DNA from: Rhizobium sp. CSW-27
GTDB lineage: Bacteria > Pseudomonadota > Alphaproteobacteria > Rhizobiales > Rhizobiaceae
Reading direction: 5' to 3'
DNA length: 64,000 bases
NCBI RefSeq assembly: GCF_018760785.1
Contig: NZ_JAHHZO010000006.1
Location: 186,001-250,000, forward strand
Part shown: piece by piece, positions 30,691 to 39,840 of the stretch
Position numbering within the stretch: position 1 is the stretch's first letter
Layout of the letters: the number at the start of each line of letters is the position of its first letter
Notes under the pieces: model-generated
The model's database searches: none
What the model was told of the DNA's origin: nothing
Seen by the model: only the letters and a program-made list of their open reading frames with translations
Program-made: the position numbers and the translations under genes

Positions 30691-31003
30691 GTCTTTTGCC
30701 TTTATCGTGCCGTGCCCCGCAGCCGGGGCTCCGGTTTCTTTATCGGTTCCTTAAACCGCTGGCGCGGCGGATCCGCTCTTTCTCAATTCTGTACATACGG
30801 CGGTCGACCGGCCATTCCAAATCACTGTTTCTTTCGCTCTGTTACGAAGCCAGCCGATTGATTTCATGCGCTTTTCCGGAAGGCATACAAAAAATGCAAA
30901 AACGGACGGTGCTGCACATGAGAGTGTGGCTTGACGATGGCGTCAAGAATTCAATACTGTGCAAAAATGCGTTAAAAACACAAAGAAGACGGAGGAAACG
31001 CTC
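30691..31003. other. 313-base A+T-rich divergent intergenic region (lpxC / secreted protein)
   Basis: It lies between the leftward lpxC start and the rightward secreted-protein start. It is noticeably A+T-rich from about 30770 on. It contains the palindrome-overlapped promoter candidate listed at 30930-30960. I could not assign the lpxC promoter. Confidence 0.6.
30930..30960 (+). promoter_or_regulatory. candidate promoter with a 7-bp operator palindrome on the -35
   Basis: CTTGACG-ATGG-CGTCAAG (30930-30947) is a perfect inverted repeat whose left arm contains a near-consensus -35 (TTGACG, 30931-30936). AATACT at 30953-30958 lies 16 bases downstream as a -10 candidate. The GTG start of the secreted protein is about 45 bases further on. 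A dimeric repressor or activator would be a natural ligand. Confidence 0.45.
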
Positions 31004-31672
31004 GTGATTACACAATCGCACGGTTCGCAGCAGGTCTTTCCGCCGCAGATGCGACGGGCGGCGTGTATTTCATCCGCGTTATACATTACATTTTCAATTT
31101 GTGGATTCGTGATGGCTGCTCCGGCAGAAGCATCGCAACCCTGCGCCGCGAGGATCACCGGCGTTGCGCTGACCGTGGCGCAGAACGCGGCGGGCGGCTC
31201 CGAAAAGTGCAAGACGGTCGGCGCCGAGACGGTGCTGACGATGTCCGGCCTCACGGTCGGTGGATCCGCTTCGATCTATGACGAAAGCGGCTATGTGCTG
31301 AGCGCGCGCGCCGGCCTGCGGCCCTGCGGCGGCGAGCAGGAATGCATCTTCGCCGTGCGGGATGCCCGCGACAGCCGCACCTTTGCCGTTCCCGCCAGCG
31401 AAAATCTCAATTTCATGCTGTCGTCCGAATCGGAACGACCGTTCCGGCTGAAATCGATAAAGATCCGCAATCCGGATCTTGCGACGCCGACCCAGTCCAT
31501 CATGTTCGTCGGCAAGCTCGCCTCCGGCAGCACTACCGCCTATGCGATCACCGTGCGGGGCAATTACACCGAGGCACAGACCTTCACCTTTCCGGAAAGC
31601 TTCGGCGAGGTTGTTTCCTTCAGCTGGAGCCCGAAGCGCACGGAAGTGACCGACATCCGTCTCGCGCACTGA
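31004..31672 (+). CDS. secreted protein of unknown function
   Basis: 222 residues from a GTG at 31004, chosen because GGAGG lies eight bases upstream; the frame is open a further 15 codons. An N-terminal hydrophobic signal (about residues 22-40, ISSALYITFSICGFVMA) ends with an APAEA-SQP cleavage-like site, so export to the periplasm or beyond is likely. The mature part has four cysteines in its first half (SQPCAARI, EKCKTV, RPCGGEQEC), which could form two disulfides, and a beta-rich remainder. I do not recognise a family. It is inserted in opposite orientation between ftsZ and lpxC. Confidence 0.75.
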   Translation: MITQSHGSQQVFPPQMRRAACISSALYITFSICGFVMAAPAEASQPCAARITGVALTVAQNAAGGSEKCKTVGAETVLTMSGLTVGGSASIYDESGYVLSARAGLRPCGGEQECIFAVRDARDSRTFAVPASENLNFMLSSESERPFRLKSIKIRNPDLATPTQSIMFVGKLASGSTTAYAITVRGNYTEAQTFTFPESFGEVVSFSWSPKRTEVTDIRLAH

Positions 31673-31722
31673 GAAGCGTTTCCCCGCTCTTCCGCAAAAG
31701 AACCGGGATCTCTTCCATAACA

Positions 31723-31760
31723 GAAAATGCCCGGATCGCCGAAGCGGTACGGGCATTTTC
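31723..31760. terminator. bidirectional terminator between the secreted-protein gene and ftsZ
   Basis: GAAAATGCCCG (31723-31733) is exactly complementary to CGGGCATTTTC (31750-31760), giving an 11-bp stem with a 16-base loop and A/T-rich ends on both sides. It lies between two convergent stops (31672 and 31817), so it can terminate both transcripts. Confidence 0.85.
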
Positions 31761-31816
31761 TTCTCAGGCTTGCGAGGCGGAGAGATGAGGCCCGGCGAGC
31801 GCCGGGCCCGTGGCCG

Positions 31817-33616
31817 TCAGGTGGACTGACGGCGAAGGAAAGCCGGAATTTCCAGCTGGTCGTCTTCATGCTGCGCACGCGACGCAGGGGAAGCGCGGCC
31901 GTGATCATCCAGGTTGCCACGACGCGGTGCGTAGAGGCTTGCTTCCGGCGACAGCGGGCGACGCTGCTGCGAGGAGGCAGCCGGAGCCGAGGTCATGTCG
32001 CCGACCGGCGCTTCCTCGTCCTCGCGGCGGCCCAGCGAATTGGTGATCCGCTTCAGCAGGCCCATCGGGCCGCGCTCTTCGGCGGAGGCCTGTGCCGGCT
32101 GGCTGCGGTGCTCCATCTCGGCCTTCACGACCGGCGGGAAGTCTTCCACGCGCGGCATGCGCACCTGCTCCGGGGCCGAACGAATGATCGGCGCGGCCTG
32201 TTCGACCGGCTGCGGAGCCATCCGCGGTGCCGGCTGCGGCTGCATCTGCTGCGGCTGGGCCATCATCGGTGCCGGCTGCGGCTGGGCGGCATAGACCGGA
32301 GCGGCAGGCTGTGACGGGGCAGGCGCCGGGCGGCTCATGACCGGCTCAGCCGACTGGAACAGCCGGCTCTGCGGACGGAACTCGTCCTGCATCGCCGCCT
32401 GGGCAGGCTGATGATGGACGGGCTGCGGCGCGGGTGCGGACGGCTGCAGGCTGGAGATCGACAGTTCGCGTTCCATCTGGGCTTCCGCCTGACGGATCGT
32501 TTCGGCAACCGGGTCAACCGGGACGGAACGGGGTGCCTGCGCCATTGCAGGCTGGGCTGCGGCCGGTGCCGAAGCAACGGCCGCGGAGGGACGGATAATC
32601 GGCTTCTGCGCGGCGCGCATCTCAGCGGCACGCAGGTCGTTTTCGGTCATGGCGCGGTCGATGCCGGTGGCAACGACGGACACGCGGATGACGCCTTCCA
32701 GCGCTTCGTCGAAGGTCGCGCCGAGAATGATGTTGGCGTCCGGATCGACTTCCTCGCGGATGCGGGTAGCCGCTTCATCGACTTCGAACAGCGTCAGGTC
32801 GCGACCGCCGGTGATGGAGATCAGGAGACCCTGCGCGCCCTTCATCGAGGTTTCGTCGAGCAGCGGGTTGGCAATCGCGGCTTCGGCTGCCTGCATGGCG
32901 CGGCCCTGGCCCGAGGCTTCGCCGGTGCCCATCATGGCGCGGCCCATTTCACGCATCACGGAGCGAACGTCGGCGAAGTCGAGGTTGATGAGACCTTCCT
33001 TCACCATCAGGTCGGTGATGCAGGCAACGCCGGAATAGAGCACCTGGTCGGCCATTGCGAAGGCATCGGCGAAGGTGGTCTTGTCGTTGGCAATGCGGAA
33101 CAGGTTCTGGTTGGGGATGACGATCAGCGTGTCGACCGACTTCTGCAGTTCCTGGATGCCCATCTCTGCCAGGCGCATGCGGCGCTGGCCTTCGAAATGG
33201 AAAGGCTTGGTGACAACGCCGACCGTCAGGATGCCCTTGTTGCGGGCGGCCTGGGCCACGACCGGAGCGGCGCCGGTGCCCGTGCCGCCGCCCATGCCGG
33301 CGGTGACGAAGCACATGTGGGTGCTGCTGAGATGGTCGATGATTTCGTCGAGGCATTCCTCGGCCGCCGCGCGGCCGACTTCCGGCTGCGAGCCTGCGCC
33401 GAGGCCTTCGGTTACCTGCACACCCATCTGGATGATGCGCTCGGCCTTGGACATGGTCAGCGCCTGGGCGTCGGTGTTGGCAACGACGAAGTCGACGCCT
33501 TCCAAGCCCGCGGTGATCATGTTGTTGACGGCGTTGCCGCCGCCGCCGCCAACGCCGAAGACGGTGATCCGAGGCTTCAGCTCGGTGATGTCCGGCTTTT
33601 GCAGATTGATGGGCAT
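31817..33616 (-). CDS. ftsZ: cell division GTPase FtsZ (long-linker form)
   Basis: 599 residues, far longer than E. coli FtsZ (383). The GTPase/tubulin core is about residues 1-320: [11 protein letters not shown] near 21 and the tubulin signature [10 protein letters not shown] near 108. Residues about 330-580 are a Pro/Gln/Ala-rich disordered linker. The C-terminal conserved peptide [13 protein letters not shown], which binds FtsA and other partners, is intact. Such long linkers are typical of rhizobial FtsZ1. AAGGA precedes the ATG. It is the last gene of the ddl-ftsQ-ftsA-ftsZ run and is followed by a terminator. Confidence 0.97.
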   Translation of the reverse strand: MPINLQKPDITELKPRITVFGVGGGGGNAVNNMITAGLEGVDFVVANTDAQALTMSKAERIIQMGVQVTEGLGAGSQPEVGRAAAEECLDEIIDHLSSTHMCFVTAGMGGGTGTGAAPVVAQAARNKGILTVGVVTKPFHFEGQRRMRLAEMGIQELQKSVDTLIVIPNQNLFRIANDKTTFADAFAMADQVLYSGVACITDLMVKEGLINLDFADVRSVMREMGRAMMGTGEASGQGRAMQAAEAAIANPLLDETSMKGAQGLLISITGGRDLTLFEVDEAATRIREEVDPDANIILGATFDEALEGVIRVSVVATGIDRAMTENDLRAAEMRAAQKPIIRPSAAVASAPAAAQPAMAQAPRSVPVDPVAETIRQAEAQMERELSISSLQPSAPAPQPVHHQPAQAAMQDEFRPQSRLFQSAEPVMSRPAPAPSQPAAPVYAAQPQPAPMMAQPQQMQPQPAPRMAPQPVEQAAPIIRSAPEQVRMPRVEDFPPVVKAEMEHRSQPAQASAEERGPMGLLKRITNSLGRREDEEAPVGDMTSAPAASSQQRRPLSPEASLYAPRRGNLDDHGRASPASRAQHEDDQLEIPAFLRRQST

Positions 33617-33700
33617 GTAACCGTTCCTTCTTTCTCTGGCCGCCTCGCCAAGCGGGCCGATTCTTTCAACTGGGCTGACGCTCTCGCCTGTTTTCGAGCG

Positions 33701-35032
33701 TCAGAAACTTTCCTTGAGCCACTGCCCCATGCGGGCAATGCGGCTGTTGCCATTGCCGAGCGAGGCCAGAAGCCCGCCCTGCCCGGCATGTGTCTCCATG
33801 TCCGCCACCTGCGGGTAGATCAGCAGACCGACCGCGGTGGAGAAAGCCGGCCCCTTGGCCGCTGCCGGCAGACCCGATACCCCCATCGGGCGGCCGATCC
33901 GGACATTGCGGGCCAGGATGCGACGCGCCGTTTCCGGCAGACCCGTCAACTGGCTGGCACCGCCGGTCAGCACGACGCGTTTCCCGACGATCGGGCTGAA
34001 ACCCGACTTCTGGATACGGTCGCGAATGAGTTCGAGCGTCTCCTCGAGGCGGGCCCGCACGATGCGGGTCACCAGAGACCGCGGCACCTGCGTCGGCAGG
34101 TCACGGTCATCCTCGCCGATCGGCGGCACGGCAATCATGTCGCGCTCGTCCGCACCGGTGCTGATGGCGGAGCCGTGGACCACCTTCAGGCGCTCGGCAT
34201 CCTCGATGCGGGTGGAAAGCCCGCGTGCGAGGTCCGTCGTCACGTGGTGGCCGCCGATGCCGATCGCATCGGTGTGCACCAGCTTGCCCTCGGCAAACAC
34301 CGAGATCGTGGTGGTGCCGCCGCCCATGTCGATCGCCGCACAGCCAAGCTCGACCTCATCGTCCACCAGCGCAGCCAGTCCGCTGGCATAGGGCGTCGCC
34401 ACAATGCCTTCGACAGACAGATGCGCGCGGTTGACGCACAGCTCCAGGTTCTTCAGCGCCGCGCGCTCGGCCGCCACCACATGCATGTCGACGCCGAGAA
34501 TGTCGCCGAACATGCCGAGCGGGTCGCGGATGCCGCGCTCGCCATCCAGCGAGAAGCCGGTTGGCAGCGAATGCAGTACCGCGCGCTCCTGACGCAGCGA
34601 CTGTTGGCTTGCGGCCGACAGCACCTTGCGCAGATCCGAGGCATCCACTTCCTGGCCGCCGAGATCGATGGTGGCCGTATAGACATCGCTGGTGATTCGT
34701 CCAGCCGAGACATTGACGATCAGGCTGTCGACCGTCAGCCCCGCCATGCGCTCGGCCGCATCGACGGCCAGCCGCACGACGCTTTCGACCGCATCGAGAT
34801 CGGCAATCACGCCGGACTTCACGCCGCGCGAGCGCTGGTGACCGATGCCGATGATCTCCACACTGTGGGTGCGATTCGGCAGGATCTGGCTTTCGGCGCG
34901 TGGCGTCAGACGGCCGATCATGCAGACGACCTTGCTGGAGCCGATGTCGAGCACCGACACGACGTGCGAACGCTTCGACGACAGGGGCTTCAGACGCGGC
35001 AGTCCGAAACCGGCAGAACCGAACAGGCTCAC
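33701..35032 (-). CDS. ftsA: cell division protein FtsA
   Basis: A 443-residue actin-like ATPase that tethers FtsZ to the membrane. The start is GTG at 35032, overlapping the ftsQ stop by four bases and preceded by a strong GGAGG. Phosphate-binding segments are VLDIGSSKVVCMIG near residue 27 and DMGGGTTTISVF near 232, with the 1C domain between. The C terminus (GQWLKESF) has the amphipathic membrane-targeting character. An 84-base gap separates it from ftsZ. Confidence 0.96.
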   Translation of the reverse strand: MSLFGSAGFGLPRLKPLSSKRSHVVSVLDIGSSKVVCMIGRLTPRAESQILPNRTHSVEIIGIGHQRSRGVKSGVIADLDAVESVVRLAVDAAERMAGLTVDSLIVNVSAGRITSDVYTATIDLGGQEVDASDLRKVLSAASQQSLRQERAVLHSLPTGFSLDGERGIRDPLGMFGDILGVDMHVVAAERAALKNLELCVNRAHLSVEGIVATPYASGLAALVDDEVELGCAAIDMGGGTTTISVFAEGKLVHTDAIGIGGHHVTTDLARGLSTRIEDAERLKVVHGSAISTGADERDMIAVPPIGEDDRDLPTQVPRSLVTRIVRARLEETLELIRDRIQKSGFSPIVGKRVVLTGGASQLTGLPETARRILARNVRIGRPMGVSGLPAAAKGPAFSTAVGLLIYPQVADMETHAGQGGLLASLGNGNSRIARMGQWLKESF

Positions 35033-35958
35033 GTTTCACCTCCTGCCTTCTTCAGCGCCTTGGCGCGCGCAGCAACAGCGGCATCGCGGCGCTCTGCAGC
35101 ACCCGGCGTCAGCCGGATGGTCGTACGGTCGGCGAGTCGCAGGTCGACGGCCGCGATATCGCGCTCCAGCAGGCCTTCGCTCGTCTCGTATCGCGACAGC
35201 AGCGCCAGCGCCGGCTGAATATCCGTCTCCGGCAGGCTGATGACCACGCCATTGTCGAGATGCAGATCCCAGCGGCGGCTTGCGACCCGCACATAGGCGC
35301 GCACGCGCCGCTGCAGGTCCGGCCACTTGGCCATTTCCTGCTGGAAATCGGCGGCTTCCGTCTCCGCATCGCGGCCGACGAACAATGGCAGGGAGGCAAA
35401 CTTGTTGTCGCGCAGCGGCGCAATCACGCTGCCGTTCTTTTCGATCAGCGACAGTTCCGAACCATGCTGCCAGATCCCGAAAGCCTGGCGCTCCTTGAGC
35501 GTTACCTCGATCGTCTTCGGATAGATCTTGCGAACCTCGGCATATTCCACCCAGGGCAGCTCGCTGAGGCGGCGCCGCGCCGCCTCGATATCGAGCGAAA
35601 GAAGCGAGGTGGCGCCATCCAGACCCAGCATCTGCAGGATATCGATCTCGGAGGTCTGCACATTGCCGGACACCATCACCTTCTCGATGGCGAAGCCGGC
35701 GGCAGACGTGGTTGCCTGGGCGACATCCTGCGTGTGACCGCCGACCGACATGCCGTAAAGGCCGACGGCACCGAACATGACGAATACCGAAGCCGTCCCC
35801 GTGTGGCGGGGAATGTGGATGCGGCCCGTTGCCAGGCTGACACAGAAGCGGACGATGCGACGCAGCGGGCGCGGCAGCACCATCCGGTCCTCGGCAACCG
35901 GGTACTGCGACGGGCGCCCGCGGGAAACCGGGGCTCTTTTGTCTCTCAGCGCGAACAC
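35029..35958 (-). CDS. ftsQ: cell division protein FtsQ
   Basis: A 309-residue bitopic membrane protein. It has a basic cytoplasmic N terminus (about 1-55), one transmembrane helix (about 57-75), a POTRA domain ([20 protein letters not shown], about 90-160) and the FtsQ beta domain (to about 290). It scaffolds FtsL and the septal synthase. The GTG start at 35958 lies inside the end of ddl (13-base overlap), with GGAGG seven bases upstream. It overlaps ftsA by four bases. Confidence 0.94.
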   Translation of the reverse strand: MFALRDKRAPVSRGRPSQYPVAEDRMVLPRPLRRIVRFCVSLATGRIHIPRHTGTASVFVMFGAVGLYGMSVGGHTQDVAQATTSAAGFAIEKVMVSGNVQTSEIDILQMLGLDGATSLLSLDIEAARRRLSELPWVEYAEVRKIYPKTIEVTLKERQAFGIWQHGSELSLIEKNGSVIAPLRDNKFASLPLFVGRDAETEAADFQQEMAKWPDLQRRVRAYVRVASRRWDLHLDNGVVISLPETDIQPALALLSRYETSEGLLERDIAAVDLRLADRTTIRLTPGAAERRDAAVAARAKALKKAGGET

Positions 35959-36872
35959 GACGCGTCCTCCACCATCCAGCGGACGAGATCACCAAAGGAA
36001 AGGCCTGCATGCGAGGCCATTTCGGGCACCAGCGAAGTCGGGGTCATGCCGGGCTGGGTATTCACCTCCAGCCATACAAGCTCGCCGTCTCCGGTCGATT
36101 GATCGTTGAAGCGAAAGTCGGACCGACTCACGCCGCGACACCCCATCGCCTGATGCGCCTTGAGAGCGAGTGTTTGTACCTTTTGGTAAATATTTGGTGA
36201 AACTTCTGCCGGGATGACATGCTTCGAGCCGCCGGCGGCATATTTCGCATCATAATCATAAAAGGCGCCCGACAACGGAACCACTTCGGTAACGCCGAGC
36301 ACACGATCGCCCATCACGCCGCAGGTCAGTTCGCGTCCCGCCACATAGCGCTCGACCAGCACGCGATCGCCATAGCGCCACTCGGACGAGCCGAGCACCT
36401 GCGGCGGATGCGACTGCCCCTCGCGCACGATGACCACGCCGAAGGACGAGCCTTCGCAGACCGGCTTGACCACATAGGGCGGCTCCATCGGATGCTCCGA
36501 GCCGATATCGTGCCGATCAAGCACCAGGCCCGCAGCGACAGGAACTCCGGCAGCGGCTGCAACCACCTTGGCACGCGCCTTGTCCATCGACAGGGCGGAG
36601 GCCAGAACGCCGGAATGCGTATAGGGAATCTGGAGATATTCGAGAATGCCCTGGATCGTGCCATCCTCACCAAAGGGACCGTGCAGGGCATTGAAGGCGA
36701 CATCCGGACGAAGTTCGGCAAGTACGGCCGCCACGTCACGCCCCACATCGATGCGCGTGACACGAAAACCTTCCGCCTCGAGCGCGAGAGCACAGGCATT
36801 GCCGGAGGACAGGCTGACAGGGCGTTCGGAAGACAATCCTCCCATCAGAACCGCCACATGCTTGCCAACCAT
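35946..36872 (-). CDS. ddl: D-alanine--D-alanine ligase
   Basis: A 308-residue ATP-grasp ligase making D-Ala-D-Ala for MurF. The N-terminal domain shows [16 protein letters not shown]; the ATP-grasp core shows [15 protein letters not shown]; the C-terminal metal site is SRSDFRFN followed by [15 protein letters not shown]. The ATG at 36872 follows AGGGAG by six bases; the frame is open seven codons earlier. It is the first gene of the ddl-ftsQ-ftsA-ftsZ unit. It is divided from murB by 2 kb containing an opposite-strand transporter, so it needs its own promoter. Confidence 0.96.
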   Translation of the reverse strand: MVGKHVAVLMGGLSSERPVSLSSGNACALALEAEGFRVTRIDVGRDVAAVLAELRPDVAFNALHGPFGEDGTIQGILEYLQIPYTHSGVLASALSMDKARAKVVAAAAGVPVAAGLVLDRHDIGSEHPMEPPYVVKPVCEGSSFGVVIVREGQSHPPQVLGSSEWRYGDRVLVERYVAGRELTCGVMGDRVLGVTEVVPLSGAFYDYDAKYAAGGSKHVIPAEVSPNIYQKVQTLALKAHQAMGCRGVSRSDFRFNDQSTGDGELVWLEVNTQPGMTPTSLVPEMASHAGLSFGDLVRWMVEDASCSR

Positions 36873-36946
36873 AAACCGCTCCCTGAAAGCCATCGCCGTC
36901 GTGCGAGATTGATTCTCGACGTGCTCTCATTAGAGACCGAACATAG

Positions 36947-36962
36947 TTAATGAATCGTTTAC
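36947..36962. promoter_or_regulatory. CtrA-like box at the head of ddl-ftsQAZ
   Basis: TTAA (36947-36950), seven bases, then TTTAC (36958-36962): eight of nine positions of the CtrA site TTAA-N7-TTAAC. A further TTAAC half-site lies at 36968-36972. It is 75 bases upstream of the ddl start, in an A+T-rich divergent region shared with the MFS gene. A -35/-10-like pair (TTAACC-16-TAACTA on the minus strand) overlaps it. Confidence 0.45.
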
Positions 36963-37121
36963 TTTGGTTAACCCGCCCCGGCGAAGGCACCATCGCCCGC
37001 ACGCTCCGCCAGCGGGACGCGCCATAAAAATTGCGCAAAAAAAGTTTCATTCGCAGGAAAACTGCTTTATGGCAGCGCTAACACTTCCTTTTAATGCTCC
37101 TGCTCACTTTCATTGGACAAG

Positions 37122-38426
37122 ATGATGACAAACGCGATGCGCAAGGCGTCGCCGGCAGCAGCGCCGTTGACACCTGCTTTGAACTCCCCTGCACGTGTCC
37201 TGACGGCGAGCCTGGTCGGCACGACGATCGAATTTTTCGACTTCTATGTGTACGCCACGGCGGCCGTGCTGGTGTTCCCCACGCTGTTCTTCCCCAACAG
37301 CGACCCGATGACGGCCCTTCTGGCCTCCTTCGCCACCTTCTCCATCGCCTTCTTCGCTCGGCCGTTCGGCGCGGTGGTGTTCGGCCATTTCGGCGATCGC
37401 ATCGGCCGCAAGACGACGCTGGTTGCCGCGCTGCTTACGATGGGCATCTCCACCGTCGTGATCGGCCTGCTGCCCTCCTACGAGCAGATCGGCGTGTTCG
37501 CGCCGCTGCTTCTGGCACTGTGCCGATTCGGCCAGGGCTTCGGGCTTGGCGGCGAATGGGGCGGCGCCGTGCTGCTGGCCACGGAAAATGCACCGCCCGG
37601 CAAGCGCAGCTGGTATGGCATGTTCCCGCAGCTCGGCGCACCGGTCGGCCTGTTTCTCTCCTCGGGCATCTTCTGGCTGCTGCTGCACCTGATGCCGCAG
37701 GAAGCGCTGCTGAGCTGGGGCTGGCGCGTGCCCTTTCTCGCCTCGATCCTGCTGATTGCCGTCGGGCTCTGGGTTCGCCTGTCGATCACCGAGACGCCGG
37801 CCTTCCAGAAGGCCATCGACAAGCACGAGCGCGTCGAGGTGCCGGTTGCCGAACTGTTCCGTCACCACAAGCGCAGCCTCGTGCTCGGCACCTTCGTGGC
37901 GCTTGCCACCTTCGTGCTGTTCTACATCGGCTCCGCCTATCTGCTGTCCTACAATGTGAAGGTGCTGAAGATCTCCTTCATCGATGCGCTGGAAGTGCAG
38001 CTGCTGGGCTCGGTGGTCTTCGGCCTGTTCATCCCGCTGGCCGGCAAGCTGGCCGACCGGGTGGGTCGCCGCGAGTTGCTGATCGCCGTCACCGTGCTGA
38101 TCGGCCTGTTCTCCTTCCTGCTGCCGACCCTGATGACGAGCGGCGAGACGGCGATCTTCATCTTCTCGGCCTCGTCCATGGCGCTGATGGGCCTGACCTA
38201 CGGCCTGATCGGCACGGCACTCGCAGCGCCATTCCCGACGGCGGTGCGCTACACGGGCTCCTCCATCACCTTCAACTTTGCCGGCATCTTCGGCGCCTCG
38301 CTTGCGCCCTACATCGCCACCTGGCTGCAGACCACCTACGGCATGACCTATGTCGGCTACTATCTTGGCATCGCCGCGGTGATCACGCTTCTCTGCATCC
38401 TGCTTTCGGGCAAGGAAGAGGTCTGA
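37122..38426 (+). CDS. MFS transporter, metabolite:H+ symporter (MHS) type
   Basis: About 434 residues with 12 predicted helices. MHS/ProP-ShiA family marks include GTTIEFFDFYVYATAA in helix 1, FGHFGDRIGRKTTL in the 2-3 loop, RFGQGFGLGGEWGGAVLL in helix 4 and GKLADRVGRRELL in the second half. Relatives import osmolytes, shikimate, citrate or alpha-ketoglutarate; the substrate here is unknown. The ribosome site is poor: several starts (TTG 37113, ATG 37122, 37125, 37137) are possible. It runs opposite to its neighbours, between murB and ddl, and ends in a strong terminator. Confidence 0.88.
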   Translation: MMTNAMRKASPAAAPLTPALNSPARVLTASLVGTTIEFFDFYVYATAAVLVFPTLFFPNSDPMTALLASFATFSIAFFARPFGAVVFGHFGDRIGRKTTLVAALLTMGISTVVIGLLPSYEQIGVFAPLLLALCRFGQGFGLGGEWGGAVLLATENAPPGKRSWYGMFPQLGAPVGLFLSSGIFWLLLHLMPQEALLSWGWRVPFLASILLIAVGLWVRLSITETPAFQKAIDKHERVEVPVAELFRHHKRSLVLGTFVALATFVLFYIGSAYLLSYNVKVLKISFIDALEVQLLGSVVFGLFIPLAGKLADRVGRRELLIAVTVLIGLFSFLLPTLMTSGETAIFIFSASSMALMGLTYGLIGTALAAPFPTAVRYTGSSITFNFAGIFGASLAPYIATWLQTTYGMTYVGYYLGIAAVITLLCILLSGKEEV

Positions 38427-38448
38427 AAAGATCCCGATGCTTGACAGG

Positions 38449-38487
38449 AAAAAGGCCCGCGATACTGCTGATATCGCGGGCCTTTTT
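38449..38487. terminator. bidirectional rho-independent terminator after the MFS gene
   Basis: A perfect 15-bp inverted repeat (38449-38463 and 38473-38487) with AAAAA at one end, TTTTT at the other and a nine-base loop. It lies between the MFS stop and the converging stop of the 40-residue membrane peptide gene, so it should end both transcripts, including the mraZ-to-murB operon. Confidence 0.95.
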
Positions 38488-38503
38488 CATGAGACTGGCG
38501 GTG

Positions 38504-38626
38504 TTATTCGCCGGGGTGCATTCGATCCTTGGGAGCACTGCGCTCATTCAGCACAACAGCAATCCAGCCCGCTCCCGCGATGACGAAGGGAAGCAGATAC
38601 AGGAAGAAGAAGGTCGCTGAATTCAT
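38504..38626 (-). CDS. micro-membrane protein (40 aa), coupled to the upstream small gene
   Basis: 40 residues: one transmembrane helix (about residues 5-27, TFFFLYLLPFVIAGAGWIAV) and a short charged tail (NERSAPKDRMHPGE). The ATG at 38626 overlaps the TGA of the preceding 73-residue gene (ATGA), and an excellent GGAGG lies nine bases upstream inside that gene. Coupling plus a strong ribosome site makes a real gene likely despite its size. The function is unknown. It is the last reading frame before the bidirectional terminator. Confidence 0.6.
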   Translation of the reverse strand: MNSATFFFLYLLPFVIAGAGWIAVVLNERSAPKDRMHPGE

Positions 38627-38844
38627 GGGATCAACCCTCCAAGCGCGCGTCTCGCCAGTAAATGTAGGAGAACGGCACCCGAAAGCCAAGCGCCCGTTGA
38701 AATCAGGATCCCAATCGATATCGTCGATTGACCTGACGACAGCGCCGTCGCCGGCGCTATGAAGCCTGCGGCGACACAGGCCGTCGAAAGCCGATCCAGG
38801 GAATTCGCCAGCAATTTGGTCCGTTCGTTGTGGATCAGGCTCAC
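38623..38844 (-). CDS. small two-helix membrane protein (73 aa), unknown function
   Basis: 73 residues from a GTG at 38844, 21 bases after the murB stop. A charged N terminus (NERTKLLANSLDRLS) is followed by two hydrophobic helices (about 18-36 and 42-66) with a short polar turn between them, giving a helical-hairpin topology. A moderately G-rich GACGGGGCC precedes the start. It overlaps the next small gene by four bases. Base composition is somewhat poorer in G+C than murB. I do not know a function for it; a partner role with the coupled 40-residue protein is inference. Confidence 0.6.
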   Translation of the reverse strand: MSLIHNERTKLLANSLDRLSTACVAAGFIAPATALSSGQSTISIGILISTGAWLSGAVLLHLLARRALGGLIP

Positions 38845-38865
38845 GTCGGCCCCGTCAGGACAAGC

Positions 38866-39840
38866 TCACTCCGTCGTCACCCCCTGAAACGGACGCACCT
38901 CACGACCCGGCATGAAGATGCCGAGGCGCTTGATTTCCCATTCCAGCTTCACGCCGGAGGTTTCGAACACGCGCTGGCGCACGCTCTCCCCGAGATATTC
39001 CAGATCATAGCCGGTCGCGTGGCCGATATTGATCATGAAATTGCAATGCAGGGAGGACATCTGGGCGCCGCCATTCATCAGGCCGCGGCAGCCGGCATCG
39101 TCGATCAGTTCCCAGGCAGAATGACCGGGCGGGTTCTTGAAGGTCGAACCGCCGGTCTTTTCCTTGACCGGCTGCACGGTCTCGCGGTGCTGGCGCACCG
39201 CATCCATTTCGCTGCGGATCTTGGCACGATCGTCCGGATAGCCCTCGAACACCGCATGGGTGAAGATCAGGTCGGCCGGCGCCTTCGAATGGCGGTAGCT
39301 GTAGCCCATCTCTTCCCTGGTCAGCACATGCTTCTCGCCCTTGCGGTCGACGGCATGCACTTCCACGACGCGGGCCGCGGTCTCGCCGCCATTGGCACCG
39401 GCATTCATGCGCAGCGCGCCGCCGATCGAGCCCGGAATGCCGTAGTAGAAGGCAAAGCCGCCGATGCCGTTGTCCATGGCCATCGCGGCGATATACTTGT
39501 CCGGGCATATCGCGCCGGCCATGATACGGTTGTCCCCGGCCAGTTCCAGTTGCCCGAAGCCCTTGGCGGAGAGGCGAATCACCACGCCCGGAATACCGCC
39601 GTCGCGCACCAGAAGGTTGGAGCCGACGCCGACCACCGTCAACGGCACCTCTTGCGGCACCAGTTGAAGGAAGGTCACCAGATCATCCACGTCATGCGGC
39701 TGGAACATCAGTTCCGCCAGACCGCCGGCCTGGAACCAGGTCACGCGCTCCATCGGCGCATCGGGCGTCAGCCGGCCTCGCAATGCGCTGACCCCGGACC
39801 CGAGCGATGCCAGCAGCTTTTCCCCATTCACCTGTTTCAT
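38866..39840 (-). CDS. murB: UDP-N-acetylenolpyruvoylglucosamine reductase MurB
   Basis: A 324-residue FAD enzyme reducing UDP-GlcNAc-enolpyruvate to UDP-MurNAc. The FAD domain shows [14 protein letters not shown] and [23 protein letters not shown]; the C-terminal domain has [20 protein letters not shown], with the active-site serine region. The ATG at 39840 overlaps the murC stop by four bases. It is the last recognisable dcw gene of the first unit; two tiny membrane-protein genes follow at once. Confidence 0.96.
   Translation of the reverse strand: MKQVNGEKLLASLGSGVSALRGRLTPDAPMERVTWFQAGGLAELMFQPHDVDDLVTFLQLVPQEVPLTVVGVGSNLLVRDGGIPGVVIRLSAKGFGQLELAGDNRIMAGAICPDKYIAAMAMDNGIGGFAFYYGIPGSIGGALRMNAGANGGETAARVVEVHAVDRKGEKHVLTREEMGYSYRHSKAPADLIFTHAVFEGYPDDRAKIRSEMDAVRQHRETVQPVKEKTGGSTFKNPPGHSAWELIDDAGCRGLMNGGAQMSSLHCNFMINIGHATGYDLEYLGESVRQRVFETSGVKLEWEIKRLGIFMPGREVRPFQGVTTE

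Noticed and set aside
32060..32640. Possible frameshift or fusion in the C-terminal half of ftsZ
   Set aside because: The Pro/Gln-rich stretch is a continuous frame ending in the conserved C-terminal peptide; long linkers are normal for rhizobial FtsZ.
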